Origin: Gnetum montanum
Lineage: Eukaryota > Streptophyta > Gnetopsida > Gnetales > Gnetaceae
Length of the DNA stretch: 64,000 nt
Direction of reading: 5' to 3'
NCBI GenBank assembly: GCA_015680685.1
Contig: MNCI01008716.1
Span: forward strand, 73,693-137,692
Position numbers and translations under genes: made by a program
The notes under the pieces: model-generated
Databases searched by the model: none
What the model was told of the DNA's origin: nothing
The model's input: the letters and a program-made list of their open reading frames with translations, nothing else
Shown: piece by piece, positions 46,484 through 58,373 of the stretch
Numbering within the stretch: position 1 is the stretch's first letter
How the letters are laid out: the number at the start of each line of letters is the position of its first letter

Positions 46484-48251
46484 TATCCCCATGACTAAAT
46501 GAAAACTCATCTCAAGTTCCTTACAAAATATTGGGAAGGTATGGGATTATTACCTCAAATGAAACTAATGGGATGACATGTGAACGGATCATCATTACAG
46601 AACAAGACAAAACTGGTGTTCATGACAACAAGAGTGAACACCTTATTACATTTGACATCAGGCCTTATGTGGCAGCTGAGAAAGAGAGAGAAAAAAGTTT
46701 TGCCGCTGCCAACACCAAGATTGCATCTTTCGCTGTCCATTCATAAGCACGCCATTGATCTTGCTCCTTGCATAGCTGCTTCAGCACTGCTCCATTCCAA
46801 GTGTTCCCTCCAAATCCAATCTATTGTTGTATGATTGTCATCTGCACACACAACACAATCTTATATTAGCAAGGGTAAATGAATTTCAATGCAATTGATA
46901 CCTTGCTTCAGTGAAAGATCCGTTGGCTCGGTTGTGGTATGACTGATTGCGGATTTGGAGATATAATATTGGATGACTATCGAAGGTGTAGGGGTTAGGA
47001 GAAAATCGAAAAAATTGGGCCATGTACCCCCATGACTAATCGAGAACCTCCGATAGTGAAAGAATGAAAAAGAAAAGGAATAAGAAAGATGAAGAAAAAG
47101 AGATAACTACAACGTCAATAAAATGGATGTCAAGATGGAAATGAACAAATTAAAGTCGATTGCAAAAATGTTTAAAGGAAAGAATTTAACTGATACCCCA
47201 AAGAGGAATGCCAGTGGGTCCTCCCCAAAGTAGGCTCATGGCCTTAATGCCTTGACAAACCTACATTCAAAGAGTCCGTAGGCTCTAGGAATGTCATTTG
47301 GAACAAGAGTTAAAGTCTTAACCACAAGAATTTACCAAAAAGGAAACAATGTGTCAACCAAAATATACACTAATGATACAACTGGCAATGAGGTGAGCAA
47401 TGGAGAGAAGGATGGAGAGAAGAGAATGGAATGGAATCCCAAGAACAAGGTAGTGTACAACCCCTTGTGTGGTTCATGATTAATGTGACTTAGTAGATCC
47501 CATTCCAAGTCTAGCCTCAAACAAACCACTTCCAGTGACTTCACATTAACGCATTCAGACAATCCATCCCTTGAAGTAATAAGAATGCCTTCACCCAAGA
47601 GCCACCACCATTCCGACGAAACAGGAGGAGAGAATGGGAAGCGAGAAGGGCCTTAGTTAGAGGGAACATTTTTATTTATGTTCCATAACTAGTGCTTGTA
47701 GCCCAAATCATTATTTCGTCTAAGGGGTGTGCTTTGAATTCTCACTTTCTTTTTCTCTTTTTTATTTTTTTTTATTTTTTATTTTTTGTATTTTATGTGT
47801 TTGTATATGAGAACCACACCATGCAAAGACTTTGTTATTTTTATTTGCTCAGCTTCCCAATAATTGGGTAACGTCGAAACGGCAAAAAAAATCAAGAAGA
47901 ACACATCCAAGCACCCAAGAGAATGGCCAACACAAATGCATCAAGTTCCCTTGAAGTCATACCCTTTTCAATTCTTGAGTCCTTCCTTAGTTTGAGAAAT
48001 GCCCAGTCACCGATTCGTTTTAGTTCTTATTAGAAAGGGACTGTACATTTCCAAGCCGAGAGAGATCATAGAAACTTGTGGATGAATAGATGAAGTGGAC
48101 TCATTGCCTACTATATCAAAAGAACCATACCTTAGTATCAACATCATGACGTAAAGGTAAAAACCAAACATTAGCAATCAATATGAAAATAGTTCATACC
48201 ATCATTCAAAACACTTATTGGGTGACAAACTTATGAGATGGATAACACATG

Positions 48252-48284
<33 letters not shown>

Positions 48285-48540
48285 AAAGTATAACGATGTT
48301 GTAAAACAAAAACAAGAAAAGTTAAAGAAATTTGTAAAACAAAAATGTGTAAAATAAAAACGTGTAAAACAAAAATATGTAAAAAAACATGTAAAACAAA
48401 AACTTAAAAAGAACTGAGGGCCCCAAATGATTAGCATAGGTGGCCATCTCCCCTATGAATGAATGGAAAGGGAGAGATCCAAAATAATGAGAGCCTATTT
48501 GAATTTCTTAGAAGTGTCCAACTTCTCCCAATTGATGTTC
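46484..48540 (-). other. RT7 3' non-coding region
   Basis: There is no gene. The region matches RT4 13284-15134 and contains the ~145 bp hidden by the N at 14047. It has a T-rich stretch (47745-47805), a (CA)n microsatellite (48252-48277) and an A-rich block of 'gtaaaacaaaaa' phrases (48290-48410). The latter recurs in RT4 (14935-15020) and RT8 (about 56730-56800). Confidence 0.6.
48252..48277. repeat. (CA)n microsatellite
   Basis: About 13 uninterrupted CA units in RT7. RT4 has a shorter CA run at the same place (about 14908-14922). Confidence 0.95.
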
Positions 48541-49250
48541 TTAGATTAAGGGATGGAAGTCGGCGATGCTCATATTTCAATGTATCTATGCCTTCATTGT
48601 TGGCATGAGTTATTTCCCCAATTCATTCCATGCATGTTGGTGGGCTACTTTCTTAATCAACTATCAACCACTGGGTGTTCTCTTGTTGTGTGGTTGCTAC
48701 ATATAGGCACTTTTGTATCTGTGTTTCTTGGGCACACCTGTTACATGGAAGAGATGCAGAGCATTCCTCCATGTCATCACCCTCTGAGTCACTGTATGTG
48801 ATGCATGGAACTTTCTTCTTCTCGATCTTTCCATAAATGTTTACCTTAGATATCTCCAGGGAAAGATCGAGGATTCCTAGGCATGCGTCTATTGTGCTTA
48901 GCCATGTCCTTTCCATTATAATTGGGAAGTCCCCTTTGTCATTGTTAACTTCTATCACCAGGAAATCAGCTGGGTATGACCACCCCCACACAGTGGTAAT
49001 GATGTCCTTCACCAATCCTAAGGGAATGGTGATGGACTGGTCTACCAACTCTAGTTAAATATTGCTCTTCTTGAGTTGGGGTAGGTTCTAGGCTTAATAC
49101 ATTTCTCATGATATTAAGTTGACTCCGAAACCTGAGTCAAGAAGAGCCTTATGTGGTTCGTTCCCAGTGACTTGGAGGTAGATTAAGGGACTTCCAGGGT
49201 CAGATAGTTTCTTGGGAAGGTGGCCTACCTTGATCCAGTCGATTACTGTA
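48540..49250 (-). pseudogene. RT7 aspartic protease (active-site motif intact)
   Basis: The catalytic block ALLDSGFGVNLIS lies at about 49155-49110, at the end of a 177-codon open frame (49639-49106). The second half, with FPIIMERTWLSTIDA, lies in another open frame (49048-48653). Stops separate them near 49100 and 49057. Asp-Ser-Gly is intact (about 49130-49138), unlike RT4. The domain ends where the RT-integrase deletion begins. Confidence 0.8.
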
Positions 49251-51764
49251 TGTGTTAACATAACTATATACGTTGAGCTCTGAAATTGGTTTGAAGGGAG
49301 CTCCGAAGTCTTATATGTTGGAGGAGTGTGCACAAACTCAACTGCTTGTTGTTGTGAGAGCTTGTCTGGGCTTTTGGTTCTAAAGAAAGGTCTTCTCTTC
49401 TTGCGGTTGTTAGAACCAGCAGCGGGTTGAATGTTTACAGCTCTCGTAGCGTTACATTGCTGCGGTTGAGTGGGGAGTTCCCCTTGCATTGTTGGAGCGG
49501 GTGGTATGGGAACTATCGGTGTGTGAGAGGCGGATGGATTAGGAGGATGGTATGGGTGTGGAGTGTCTCTCGAAGGAGAAGGAGTCCTTCTAAAGTACTC
49601 CCAAACTTGGTAGTGACACTGTGAGGTTGTGTGACCCATAGAGTCACTTGGAGAAATCGGCTGCTACACGTAGTAGCCATATAATCCTGGTTGCTGGTAA
49701 AGCTACTGTTGTTTAGGTGGTGGCATCCCCCATGACTATGGGTATTTCCACTGCTAATGTTGTCTGATGGGTTGTGGTGGAGTTCTACTTGGATAGTACA
49801 TCAATGGTTGGTGGAACTATCTTGGGTTACCTTGAGGATAAGGTAACCTTCGGGGTGTTTGTCGTCTGTTGAGTCTTGGGTTAAGTGCATACACCCCAGA
49901 CTCCTGTAGATGTGAGATGATTGGACAACATCCCTTAGGATGGTCATAGTGGTAGATCTCACATCCACCGTCATTGTCTGTGTCCGAATCCATAACCACA
50001 TAAGAGATAGTTATTTTCCCCTTACCCTTGTCACATGTAGGGCCTGAATCTCTCCGCTTTTTCTTGTCCTTGTCACTACTTCGTTCCTCCTTAGACTCCT
50101 CTACGATTTTCAAAACAAGTTCAAGTCTACTATCTAAGGAGTCCTATATCTAATTTACCTTAGCCGCCACTTCTGTTGTTAGCTTTTAAAGTGGCAAGGT
50201 TTTTCTATTCACTAACTCCTTGAATGGTGACTCATCCTCTTCATCGCAAAATCTCACTCCCTTCTTTCGGAGGGAAGGATCATAGTTATATTCTTCCGCG
50301 CTCTCTCTTTTTCGTAGCTCCCCTTCTTCTTTGGCTACTTGCTCCAACAACCTGTGAACTTCATGGCATCTAAGTTCAGATAGTCTCGCTTGGGCATAAG
50401 TCCCAAGGGTTCTCCTAGTTTCATACCTTAGCCCATCTACGAGATGGCGAAGTTGATCCCGTTGAGCGTAACCATGGCCCAAGCAACGATGTAGCAATGC
50501 ATAGTATCGGGCCATGGCAGCATCCAAGGGTTCGTGGGTTCCTTTCTTCCATCCTTAGATCTGCTTACGTAAATTGGACACTCTGGAGTACGTCTAATAT
50601 TTATGGTTGAAGAGTTCTAACATCGTACTCCACCTCCTAATGGTTTCCGATTCTAAGGACCAGTACCAACTCTCTGCTTCCTTTATGAGTATCCTGGGAA
50701 ATAACTTTAGTTTCTACCACTCATTTTCTATGTTTTGCAAGGCACAGGCATTGTGGAATACCTGTAATGATTTTGCGGATCTGCATTGTATCCCCCTTCA
50801 AAGTGTGGGATATTATTCATGTCTAAGGATTTGATCTGACTATCTTTTTGATGCCTTGTTGGGATTCTCACTGCCTCTGTGATATCTAGCATGCTCTAGG
50901 TGGCAAGTAGGGGTTTGTCATGATGTCTATAATGTCTACGTTGTTCCCTACTTTCCCTTCATTCATGCCCTTGTCCTCGCTCTCGACTCTCTCATCGAGG
51001 TCTCTCATTTCTCTTACCCTTATTCTCTTCGTTATGCTCTTGATGACTGTGCCCCGATGTGGAAGGAGAGGGTGAATGATGTGAAGAAGGGGATGAAGAA
51101 GGAGAACCATCGTCATGATGATGTTAATCACCTTCTCTTCTATGGCTTCGGCCTTGATTGTGATGACGATCTGAGTGCCCATCCTTGTCATGTGTTTTCA
51201 TTCCCTCAATGAACAGTTGGCGTTCATGGGGATCAAAACCAGGGTTGTGTATCATGGAGCGTAGGTTCTGATACCCCACCTCCTCACTAGCATTAGGAGG
51301 GGGAACATCCTTTGATAGAGAACCTGTTATAAGTGGTTCACCATCTCCAATTTCGCTTAGGACATGTGGGACCTCTTTGCCCTTCAATAGTGTATGGTGG
51401 CTCTCCTTCCTTGAGTCCCTTATACGTTGTGTGGATGTGGGATGGTAATCCCTTGTATCAAAATCACCTATAACGTATTCAGCATAAATTTGTGTCATGC
51501 CTATCTGTGCTAATTCATGGAGGAGCATGTTGGGGACTGCACGATCTAGAGGTAATACTATGTTACCTTACAAGTCTCTCCAGTGCATCTGTTCATCTTG
51601 ATGGAGGATAAAACTAAAATTAGGTATATACTCATCGGGATGAGTATATACCACCCTATATTATTGAGGAATTGGCTGATTTTGATTATGTGTTTTAGAT
51701 TGCCGACTTTTTCTAGTATTATCCCTAGGTGGTGTAATGCTCTTGTGAGAAGAAGAAGAAGACA
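49250..51764 (-). pseudogene. RT7 gag (lightly degraded)
   Basis: The start MSSSSHKSITPPRD is at 51764, followed by the conserved YTHPDEYIPNFSFILHQDEQ. Open parts include 51528-51124, the capsid-like segment 50527-50186 (DAAMARYYALLHRCLGHG, DGLRYETRRTLGTYAQA) and 50113-49817, which contains the Cys/His block HPKGCCPIISHLQESG. A Pro-rich C-terminus (49639-49400) runs into protease. Isolated stops (for example Gln to TAA near 51660) show recent inactivation. Confidence 0.8.
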
Positions 51765-51888
51765 TTGTGTCTTATTCAGTGTGCTACTGACCGTTATATA
51801 CTTTTTTGTTTAATTAACCCTAAGGTTCGTTTAAGCTCCCAATGATGTGAGTGATTTCCTTTGTTCTACTTAGCGCACAAACACTTAG

Positions 51889-51906
51889 TCCCTAGCAACA
51901 GCGCCA
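51889..51906 (-). promoter_or_regulatory. RT7 primer-binding site (tRNA-Asp type)
   Basis: On the minus strand, TGGCGCTGTTGCTAGGGA lies one base from the LTR. It differs at three positions from the tRNA-Asp-complementary TGGCGCCGTTGCCGGGGA. Confidence 0.7.
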
Positions 51907-51907
51907 A

Positions 51908-52668
51908 TGATGAGTGGCAAGGTACCCCTACACTCAACCATACGAATACGAGTGTTACATGTGCGATCCGGTCGAACTCCGCAGACTAAGTGCCTACACA
52001 CCTCATGGAACACTTAAGGTTAATTATTCGTTGTCTTCCCAAAGTTACTTGTATTTGTCATGGTGTATGGTTAAGTAAGTTCGAGGTATATGATTTTTAT
52101 GTCTTTTCGGTTTTATCTCCTATGCTGATAAGGTGAAAGGTAAAGAGACTAATTAACTAACTTTAACTAACTATCTAAGTCTTAATTAACCTAGTGTCAG
52201 CATCCGTTTCCACTTACCATTCACACCCTGAACTAATGCAACCGTGGTTACCAAACGCTAGTCATTGCTGGGATCACCACGCATAACGCACGTGCTCGAA
52301 GTGGTCGTACTAAGGCACTCAACTAGGAGAGAAGGGTTGAGAAGATTTAATGACTAATAAAGCATGTAACCGATAAACAGTAAATAACAATAAATAAAAT
52401 TCCTATTTAGCCTATTCCATGCACTGCAAGGTTTATCTAGGAAGTTCATCTTTATTGCCGTACACAAACATGTGTTCAGGTATAGTATTTGCTCGAATAA
52501 AGATTTGTTCACTTTGGAGTTCCTACTGTGGGCACATGGAAAATATTCTATCTCTGGAGAGGTAAAACTACCAGAGTTTCGCTAAGGGTCTAGATCTAGA
52601 TGAGAAAACAAGGGAGAGCCACCTCTTATTTATAGACTTGGCGGCCCATGCGATATCGCGTCCCATCA
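51908..52668 (-). repeat. RT7 5' LTR (short U3)
   Basis: The LTR is 761 bp with TATAAATA at 52627-52634. It matches 45608-46483 except that most of the palindromic U3 is missing: only 'catgcgatatcgcgtcccatca' remains upstream of the TATA. It is followed by ATAGC (52669-52673). Confidence 0.9.
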
Positions 52669-54024
52669 ATAGCAGAGTGGATGTTGTTATACTCTTGTCT
52701 AGCATGAGAGGCCACTTTGTTACCATAATAGCAGGTAAAATTATGCACTCTACTAGTAGCACAATGCCACCATTGGATCCAGCCCACTTGACCTAAGGGC
52801 CTAGGTTCCACATTCCAAAGGTTTGAGAGAAGTTGTTGGCTGAGAGGAGAAGAGAAACAGTTATAGTGTAGTTGGAAAAGATGAAAATTATGCTTGTGAT
52901 GACTACTATGGATCTGCATAGATATAGTGATGGGGTAATGGTCGGATAAGGTTGCATTTTGATGAAACAACAATAGCAAAAGAAGCCTTCCCATTAGAAA
53001 GAGTGAAAAAATAAAACCTATCTAACCAATTGTATATGCAAGCTTGCCCAAGCCGAAGATTACTCCAAGTGAATTTGTGAAGAGGATCACTAACATAAGT
53101 CGTAATGCCATTACAAAGATAGAATTGTTTCTTAAAATTTGACCAAGATTGATACTCACAATTATGAAGTTGAGAAAAAACTCCCCCTAGCTTATCATGA
53201 GAGAATTCTATCATATTAAAATCACCATCGAAAATCCAAGGAACGAAAGAAAGAAAATGGAATAGTTTTTATCATAAACGAGCTCGTTTCGTAGAGTCAT
53301 TTGGGGCATAAAATTGAACAAACATCAAAGTGTCCTCGTGAGGAGGAGAAGGTAGCCTTAGAAACTTTGTTGCTAGAATCAGAACCACATGGAATGATTT
53401 TTTCTTTTCAATAAGCTAATAGAAGAATGGCTGCTTCTCCTTTTCCACACATGGGAAGTAGAAAGAATTGAAGATTGGGGGAGAAGCCAATGTGTTAAAA
53501 GAGATAAATGGTTGGCTAAAATCTTAATTTCTTGAATAAGAACAAAATCAAAAGTTATATTTAAACTAGAGAAAAAGTTGCTTGTGTGTTTATGTTGAAG
53601 CCTATCAGTTAGGCCTCAAACATTCCAGGGTAAGAGATCCATGGGAAAGCAGAGGATGTTTCTAATAAAATGACATCAAAAGATTCTAGGTTCAAAGTAT
53701 CAACTTTCATTAAGTGTGAAAAAATAGCAAAGGAGTAGCTTGTTGTAATAGGTAGAGCAAGATTGTCCATGGGGAGAGAAGAAATAGGTGAAGCTGTAGT
53801 GGAGGAACCTTAAGCTCTTTTCTTTCCACCCCCCTTCACAAACTCATCACCTAATATTGAATCCTTGAATGACTTTAAAGGGGTGACTTGTGCTTTCAAA
53901 GTGACCTTTACAAGAGAACTAGATTAAGGTACTTGTGACTTAGAAGGGTCAGATGAGGAGGAAAGCTTTGAAACTTTTTAAAAAGAGGTTCTAAACTTAA
54001 AAGTTTCTAATGGTGGGTAGGAAA
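52669..54024 (-). mobile_element. LINE 5' part: endonuclease and end of ORF1
   Basis: Minus-strand reading shows an apurinic-type endonuclease: FVLIQEIKILANH (about 53545-53510), DGDFNMIEFSHDKLGGV (about 53230-53180) and FTWSNLRLGQACIYNWLDRF (about 53075-53015). Upstream, at about 53.95-53.8 kb, a Ser/Lys-rich stretch ending GGGKKRA may be the end of ORF1. It joins the RT part at 45607 when RT7 is removed. The 5' end of the LINE is cut by the RT8 LTR at 54025. Multiple stops are present. Confidence 0.8.
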
Positions 54025-54875
54025 TGAGTAGCAAGGTACCCCTATGCTCAACCATATGAATCACAAGTGTTCACGCATGATCTGGTCGAATTCTATAGAC
54101 CTTAAGTTCTTAAGTACATTGGTTCCAAGACATGAAATCTAATCATGACGATTGTTGTCTTCTCAACTATAGTTGTGGAGCTTAATTGTATGGTTAAGGA
54201 CAATTGAGGCACATGATTTTTATTATTATATATTTTATTTGTGTATGATTAACAACAGGTTGAAACTCAATTTATAATTAATTTAACTAATCTAATTGCT
54301 AATTAATAATTAACTGCCCTAACATAAGTATCTGATCCCACTTTTTGTGCATATCTTGAACATATATAATGTTGCTGGGTTACCAAACATTAAGCATTCT
54401 AGGTTTGCCAAGAGTCATACGCATGCTTAAAGCAATCGTACTTATGTGCTTTATTAACTTCTATTTAATCAAACTATCTTACTTTAGCTTAATTACTTGG
54501 GAGCATTAAAGGAAATTGCATAAAACATTAAATGTATGAATAAAATATTTAGGTTAGCCAAGGTGCTACAAGGTTTGATCAGAAAACTCATCTTTATTGC
54601 CGCACACACTACCATGTTGAGGTACAAGAGTGCTCAAATAAAGATCCGTATACTTAATGACTCTTGCTGCAGGCACTTTGGAAAATATTCTAACTTTGGA
54701 GAAAAGAAATTGCAAGAGCTTTGCTATGCTATGACAAAAATTATATGGAAATTGTATGTCCAAGCGCTATATTTATAGGCTAGCACACACCCTACGATAT
54801 CGGATATCCAACATTACTTTTAGGTACCCAATATTCCATATCCAATATCGAAGCTAGGATAAATACAATTCATCA
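54025..54875 (-). repeat. RT8 3' LTR
   Basis: The LTR is 851 bp. The lower end TGAGTAGC is a shortened form of the family end TGATGAGTGGC; the upper end is at 54875, before 'tacccccatgactgaatg'. TATAAATA is at 54770-54777. U3 has GATATC/ATATCC-type inverted motifs (54795-54860) instead of the GCGTACGC core. Confidence 0.8.
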
Positions 54876-56999
54876 TACCCCCATGACTGAATGAAAATTC
54901 GTTCTTGACTAAACAAGAGGAGGAACAAGTTCGTTACAAAATATTGGAAAGGTATGGGATTATTGACTAACATGCAAACTAACCCAAGTAAAATAGACAA
55001 ACTCTAAGTGCCTAAGTGTATAGATTTACAATCCTTTACAAAATTGGGTGTTCATGACAATAGAATGAACATCTTGGACAAAACTAACATTCAACTCTTC
55101 TAGCAACTAAAGAACAAGGGAGAAGATTTAATGATCATGAAGGGTCCACATCACATGGTGCTGCCACTTCTTCTTTGGTGAAGAAAATCTTGCTTCCAGT
55201 CCATGCTTCCCACTACAATCACAACAAAATCACACATTAGTGTGCAATGTGTAACATATAGCTTTTAGATACCTTGTCTCATTGATAGTTACACTTGGCT
55301 AGGTTGTGCTTATGGTGAATTGATTCCTTTAATAGTGTTACTAGGAAACTAAAAAATAAGGTGAAGTGCATAAGCGGTTCATTATTATTAAATTTGAAAA
55401 GTTCAAAAGCAATGAAATGCTTGAAGAGGGCTAAAGAATTCACAACAATAAAAAGAGGATTTCAATGAAAAATGTTGTGAAGATGTGCATAATTGGATGT
55501 CATTGATGGGACACACAAAAGAATTTGATTGTGAAGATGTCTAAGGATAAAGAACTTAACTAACCCAAACAAAAGATATGCAAGTGGATCCTCCCCAAGG
55601 CAGACACATGTCCTTTATTGCCCTTGCATAACTTCAAATCGAGAAGGTCTATGGGCCTCATGGATGATTAGTGATTACAAAAGGTTAAGTACAAAAACCC
55701 AAAAGAAACTACGTAAGAATTTTGACATATCAAACTAAGACATCAAGCAAGAATATGAAACCGATAGTAAGGTGAGATATGGAAAGCATAGATAGATGAG
55801 AGAGAGAAAGTGGAATGGAGTTCTCAATTAAGGTCACATGAAATCCCTTGTGAATTTTTGTGATTAAATGATATAATAAAGTCCATCCTTAGTCCAAACC
55901 AAAACCAACCATGTGCAATGACTTTACATCATTTTTTCTAAGACTAGTCCACCCCCTTGAGACACAAGAGTGCTCACACAGTACAACCACCGTTCCTTAT
56001 TGAAGAAGAAAAGAAAAAGTAGGAAGTGAGAAAGGACCTTAGTTGGAGGGGACCTTTAGGCATGGGTAACATGTCTTTCTAGTCCCATAATCAGTGCTTG
56101 TAGTTTGTTTATTTTGTCTAAGGGATTTGCTTTGAATTCCCATCATTTTTTTTCTTTTTATGGGAACCACACCAAGCAAAGACTTATTCAACTTCCTGTT
56201 ATTGGTTGACACGGAATCATAAGAAATCCATGAAAACACACATGCATCCAAGTAAGCAGAAAGGCACAAAGAGTACCGAGTCCCCTTGAAGTCACACCCT
56301 ATTCAAACCTTTGAATCCTTTCCAAATCCATAAACTACCAAAATCACAAGTTTGTTAAAGTTTTATTAATGAAAAAGGGACCTCACACTTCTAGAACAAG
56401 GAAAACCATAGAGTTTGTAGATGGGTGAATGTTGTGGATTGACTGCCTATTTTGTGAGAAGAAACCATGTCCTAGTTATCCATAACAAAATTCAAAGCTA
56501 GAATCTAGACACCAACAATCAAATAATCAGATAGCACATGCCCACATCAATCAAACTATACTGTACCTAGTTGATAAGAAGACAAGTTATTATTATCACA
56601 TTCAAATAAAAGAAAATATACAAAAAATTATAATTTATTTAAGAAAAATAAAATATAGGAACAATGTTATAAATTGAAAATTTTGAAAAAAATTAATAAC
56701 CTAAAAACAAAAAGGTATAAGACAAAGAATGTGTAAAACAAAAAAGTTGTAAAAATAGCAAGGTGTAAAACAAAAACATGTAAAACAAAAAGATGAAAAA
56801 CTAAGGAGTCGCTTATATAGTTAGCATGGATGACCATCTCCCCCATGACTATGTTGAAAGGAGGAGATCTAAAAGATTGAGCATGGTTTTCCATCTAATA
56901 AGGCGTTTGTTGCACTAGCTTGCTTAGGCTTGTGGAAAGGTTTGACCAGCTATGTCTTATCTAGGCTCTCAAATTTGTAAATCAATATGACCCTAGAAG
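54876..56999 (-). other. RT8 3' non-coding region and integrase tail
   Basis: No open gene. It aligns with RT3 19535-20600 and with RT4/RT7. The 'cccccatgactatg' motif at 56840 marks the end of the pol-derived part. An A-rich block is at 56600-56805. The last ~120 bp before the N at 57000 resemble RT3 at about 20590-20710, the integrase C-terminal end. Confidence 0.55.
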
Positions 57000-57727
57000 N
57001 CTATGCATTCTCTAGGATGCTCATGAGGCTCTTTGTGGGGCCACCAGGTTGGGAGATGCATGGCCATTAAAATCCTAATGGCAAGGTATAATTGGCCAAC
57101 AATTTTCANCTAGTTCAAATTTGACTTTTCTAATTCTAAGGTCATGGTACTTTCTGTTGAGTGCCTTATGCAACTCGTTATATGACAAGGCCACCAATTG
57201 ATTTTCATCTAGAAATTTGACATTCCTTAATCTTTTTTTTTTTTTTGTGCTAGACTTAAGTCAAGGTCAAGGTCACAGGTTNCCATCACCGACTGTACAT
57301 CTTCTACTACTGCTCAGTTTGTATAATGGAATGTTATAAATAGGCTTTGTGTGCCATGTGCATTAATTTTTGATAATGGACCTACTTTATAGGCACTACA
57401 TTTTGGAAGCTTATGCAACGCTTGGGGGTTGAACATAAGCCAATAACACCCTACCATCCCCAAGCTAATGGTTAAGCTAAGGTTACAAATAAGGAAATCA
57501 TAAAAATCCTAACGAGAACTATTAGCAAATATATGAGAGACTGAAGCACAAAACTCAACGATGCCCTTTGGTCCTATTACTCAACATGGAAACTCCCTAT
57601 AGGCTATTCTCCCTATGAGCTGATGTATGGAAAATTACCAACACTTCTTATTCAATCTGAACTTCATACACTTTAAACAACCTGTGACCTTGACCTTGAC
57701 TTAAGTCTAGCACAAAAAAAAAAAAAN
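57000..57727. other. Scrambled integrase segment bounded by four single-N gaps
   Basis: Pieces 57001-57108 and 57283-57726 read integrase on the + strand; 57110-57281 and the surroundings read it on the minus strand. The first 17 bases after N 57000 (57001-57017) are the exact reverse complement of 57728-57744. The end of 57283-57726 is the exact reverse complement of the end of 57110-57281 (48-49 bases including a poly(A)/poly(T) tract). This is the pattern of contigs placed in wrong order and orientation. Confidence 0.8.
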
Positions 57728-58373
57728 TCCTAGAGAATGCATAGTTGACCAACATCAGGGACACACCAACAAACCAAACCATCGACACACACCTTGTAGA
57801 GGTGTCCATTGATCTCCATGAAGCATTTTACTTGGTGAAGAAACTGTTGTTTCTTTCAATAATCCAACCCTTATGGCATCTCTTAAGTGAGAAGATAGGT
57901 GAGAATGCCATTGTACCATTTAGGCTTAGTGGGTAATTATTTAGTTATAGCCCTAGCAAAGAGAGTTCATTAGGAGATAGATTAGATAGTGGGCTTTCCT
58001 CCTCTTTGTTGTCCCATCGCAACCAAGACAAGTGGTTAGCGACCACATTTTCATTTCCCTTCTGATCTACCATTATAAGATCAAATTCCTGTAAGATCAC
58101 CAGCCACCATATGACATGGGGATTTGCCATTGGCTTGTTCATGAAAAAGGGAATGGCATTGTGGTCCATCTACATAAACACTTTGTATCCAAGTACATAA
58201 TGCCTAAACTTTTCTAGCACAAATACCATTGTCATCAATTCTTTTTCTATGGTGGTGTAGTTTAGTTGTGCACCCATAATGCTTCGACTTGTGTAGTGGG
58301 TGTAATATGGATGTTTCTTTTCATCCAAATGCATAAGCACAGCTCCCAAGGCATAATTTGATGCATTTTTCAT
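57728..58373 (-). pseudogene. RT8 RNase H and start of integrase (degraded)
   Basis: Two open segments: 58373-58170 (NYALGAVLMHLDEKKHPYYT, then YTTIEKELMTMVFVLEKFRH) and 58169-57945 (NKPMANPHVIWWLVILQEFD, LIMVDQKGNENVVANHLSWL). Together they give a nearly complete RNase H with one stop between. The integrase N-terminus follows to 57728. It is better preserved than in RT2 and RT3. Confidence 0.8.

Larger units (their letters stand above)
45608..52668 (-). mobile_element. RT7: second complete non-autonomous gag-protease element
   Basis: LTRs at 45608-46483 and 51908-52668 with ATAGC flanks give a 7.06-kb element. Its organisation and sequence are those of RT4: 5' LTR, primer site, gag, protease, then the post-integrase region, and no RT, RNase H or integrase. 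The deletion falls at the same place (about 48540), showing it was already present in the common ancestor that multiplied. It is inserted in the LINE between endonuclease and RT. Confidence 0.92.
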
